Source of the DNA: Kribbella pratensis
Lineage (GTDB): Bacteria; Actinomycetota; Actinomycetes; Propionibacteriales; Kribbellaceae
Direction: 5' to 3'
DNA length: 64,000 bases
NCBI RefSeq assembly: GCF_004366075.1
Contig: NZ_SODU01000001.1
Coordinates: 2,315,134-2,379,133, forward strand
Shown here one piece after another: positions 63,909-64,000 of the stretch. Each line of letters begins with the position of its first letter. The stretch's first letter is position 1. Under the pieces are notes generated by a model. That model was given only the letters and a program-made list of their open reading frames with translations. It searched no databases and was not told the origin of the DNA. A program made the position numbers and the translations under genes.

Positions 63909-64000
63909 AGATTTCTCCGTAACTGGGTCAGCGAGCAGCAGGCGGGCCCCGCAGGCGCGGTGGAGACAGCTGACCGAATCCGCGGACGTCTGGTGTCTGG

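Overview
The window is a 64 kb piece of a very GC-rich actinobacterial chromosome. Many starts are GTG or TTG, some transcripts look leaderless, and genes are often translationally coupled through 4-base ATGA or GTGA overlaps. It carries a SigE-type sigma factor, a SARP/AfsR-type regulator and large amounts of sugar-catabolic and stress-type regulation. This fits a soil actinomycete such as Kribbella or a close relative; the genus is inferred, not proven.

Region 1 (1-13.7 kb) is a C2/oxalate-type catabolic locus. A leftward operon encodes a thiamine diphosphate (ThDP) decarboxylase/lyase, a formyl-CoA:oxalate CoA-transferase (frc), a fused ADP-forming acyl-CoA ligase and an Nramp-fold permease that lacks the metal-binding motifs. 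Next to it are a small unknown protein, an oxalate/formate (OFA) family transporter coupled to an unknown 190-residue protein, an extra sucC-sucD pair, a LacI-type regulator and a ketopantoate-reductase-like gene. Four copies of one operator (core CATAC-C-GTATG and variants) lie in front of these units, but no obvious cognate regulator is encoded beside them.

Region 2 (13.7-29.1 kb) is mostly backbone: cold-shock protein, oligoribonuclease, tRNA-His, a SigE sigma factor with a membrane partner, MarC, an FlK-type thioesterase, a CDF metal exporter, a two-component system, a secreted beta-propeller coupled to an ankyrin lipoprotein, a PLP enzyme, and TenA coupled to an FAD oxidoreductase.

Region 3 (29.1-50.8 kb) looks like an old genomic island. 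It begins at a tRNA-Lys followed by a frameshifted integrase and a frameshifted conjugation ATPase, and it ends near a second short integrase-like fragment. Its cargo is a GntR/FCD-regulated sugar locus: lactonase, mutarotase, enolase-superfamily dehydratase, ABC sugar importer, KduD-like SDR, zinc dehydrogenase, L-fucose-dehydrogenase-like aldo-keto reductase and a secreted GH141-like beta-helix enzyme. The set matches most of the non-phosphorylating L-fucose pathway. Perfect CATACGTATG palindromes precede its transcription units and overlap the gntR start codon. Further on are a GH32 remnant, a GH127 enzyme and a LarA-family nickel racemase/epimerase.

Region 4 (50.8-64 kb) carries a GlxA-type regulator divergent from an HD-domain hydrolase, an AhpD-like protein, an NDH-2-like dehydrogenase, a rifampicin monooxygenase (rox) preceded by a rifamycin-associated-element-like inverted repeat, a MocR regulator, a truncated SARP-family regulator, a tandem SRPBCC protein divergent from a LysR regulator, and an O-methyltransferase.
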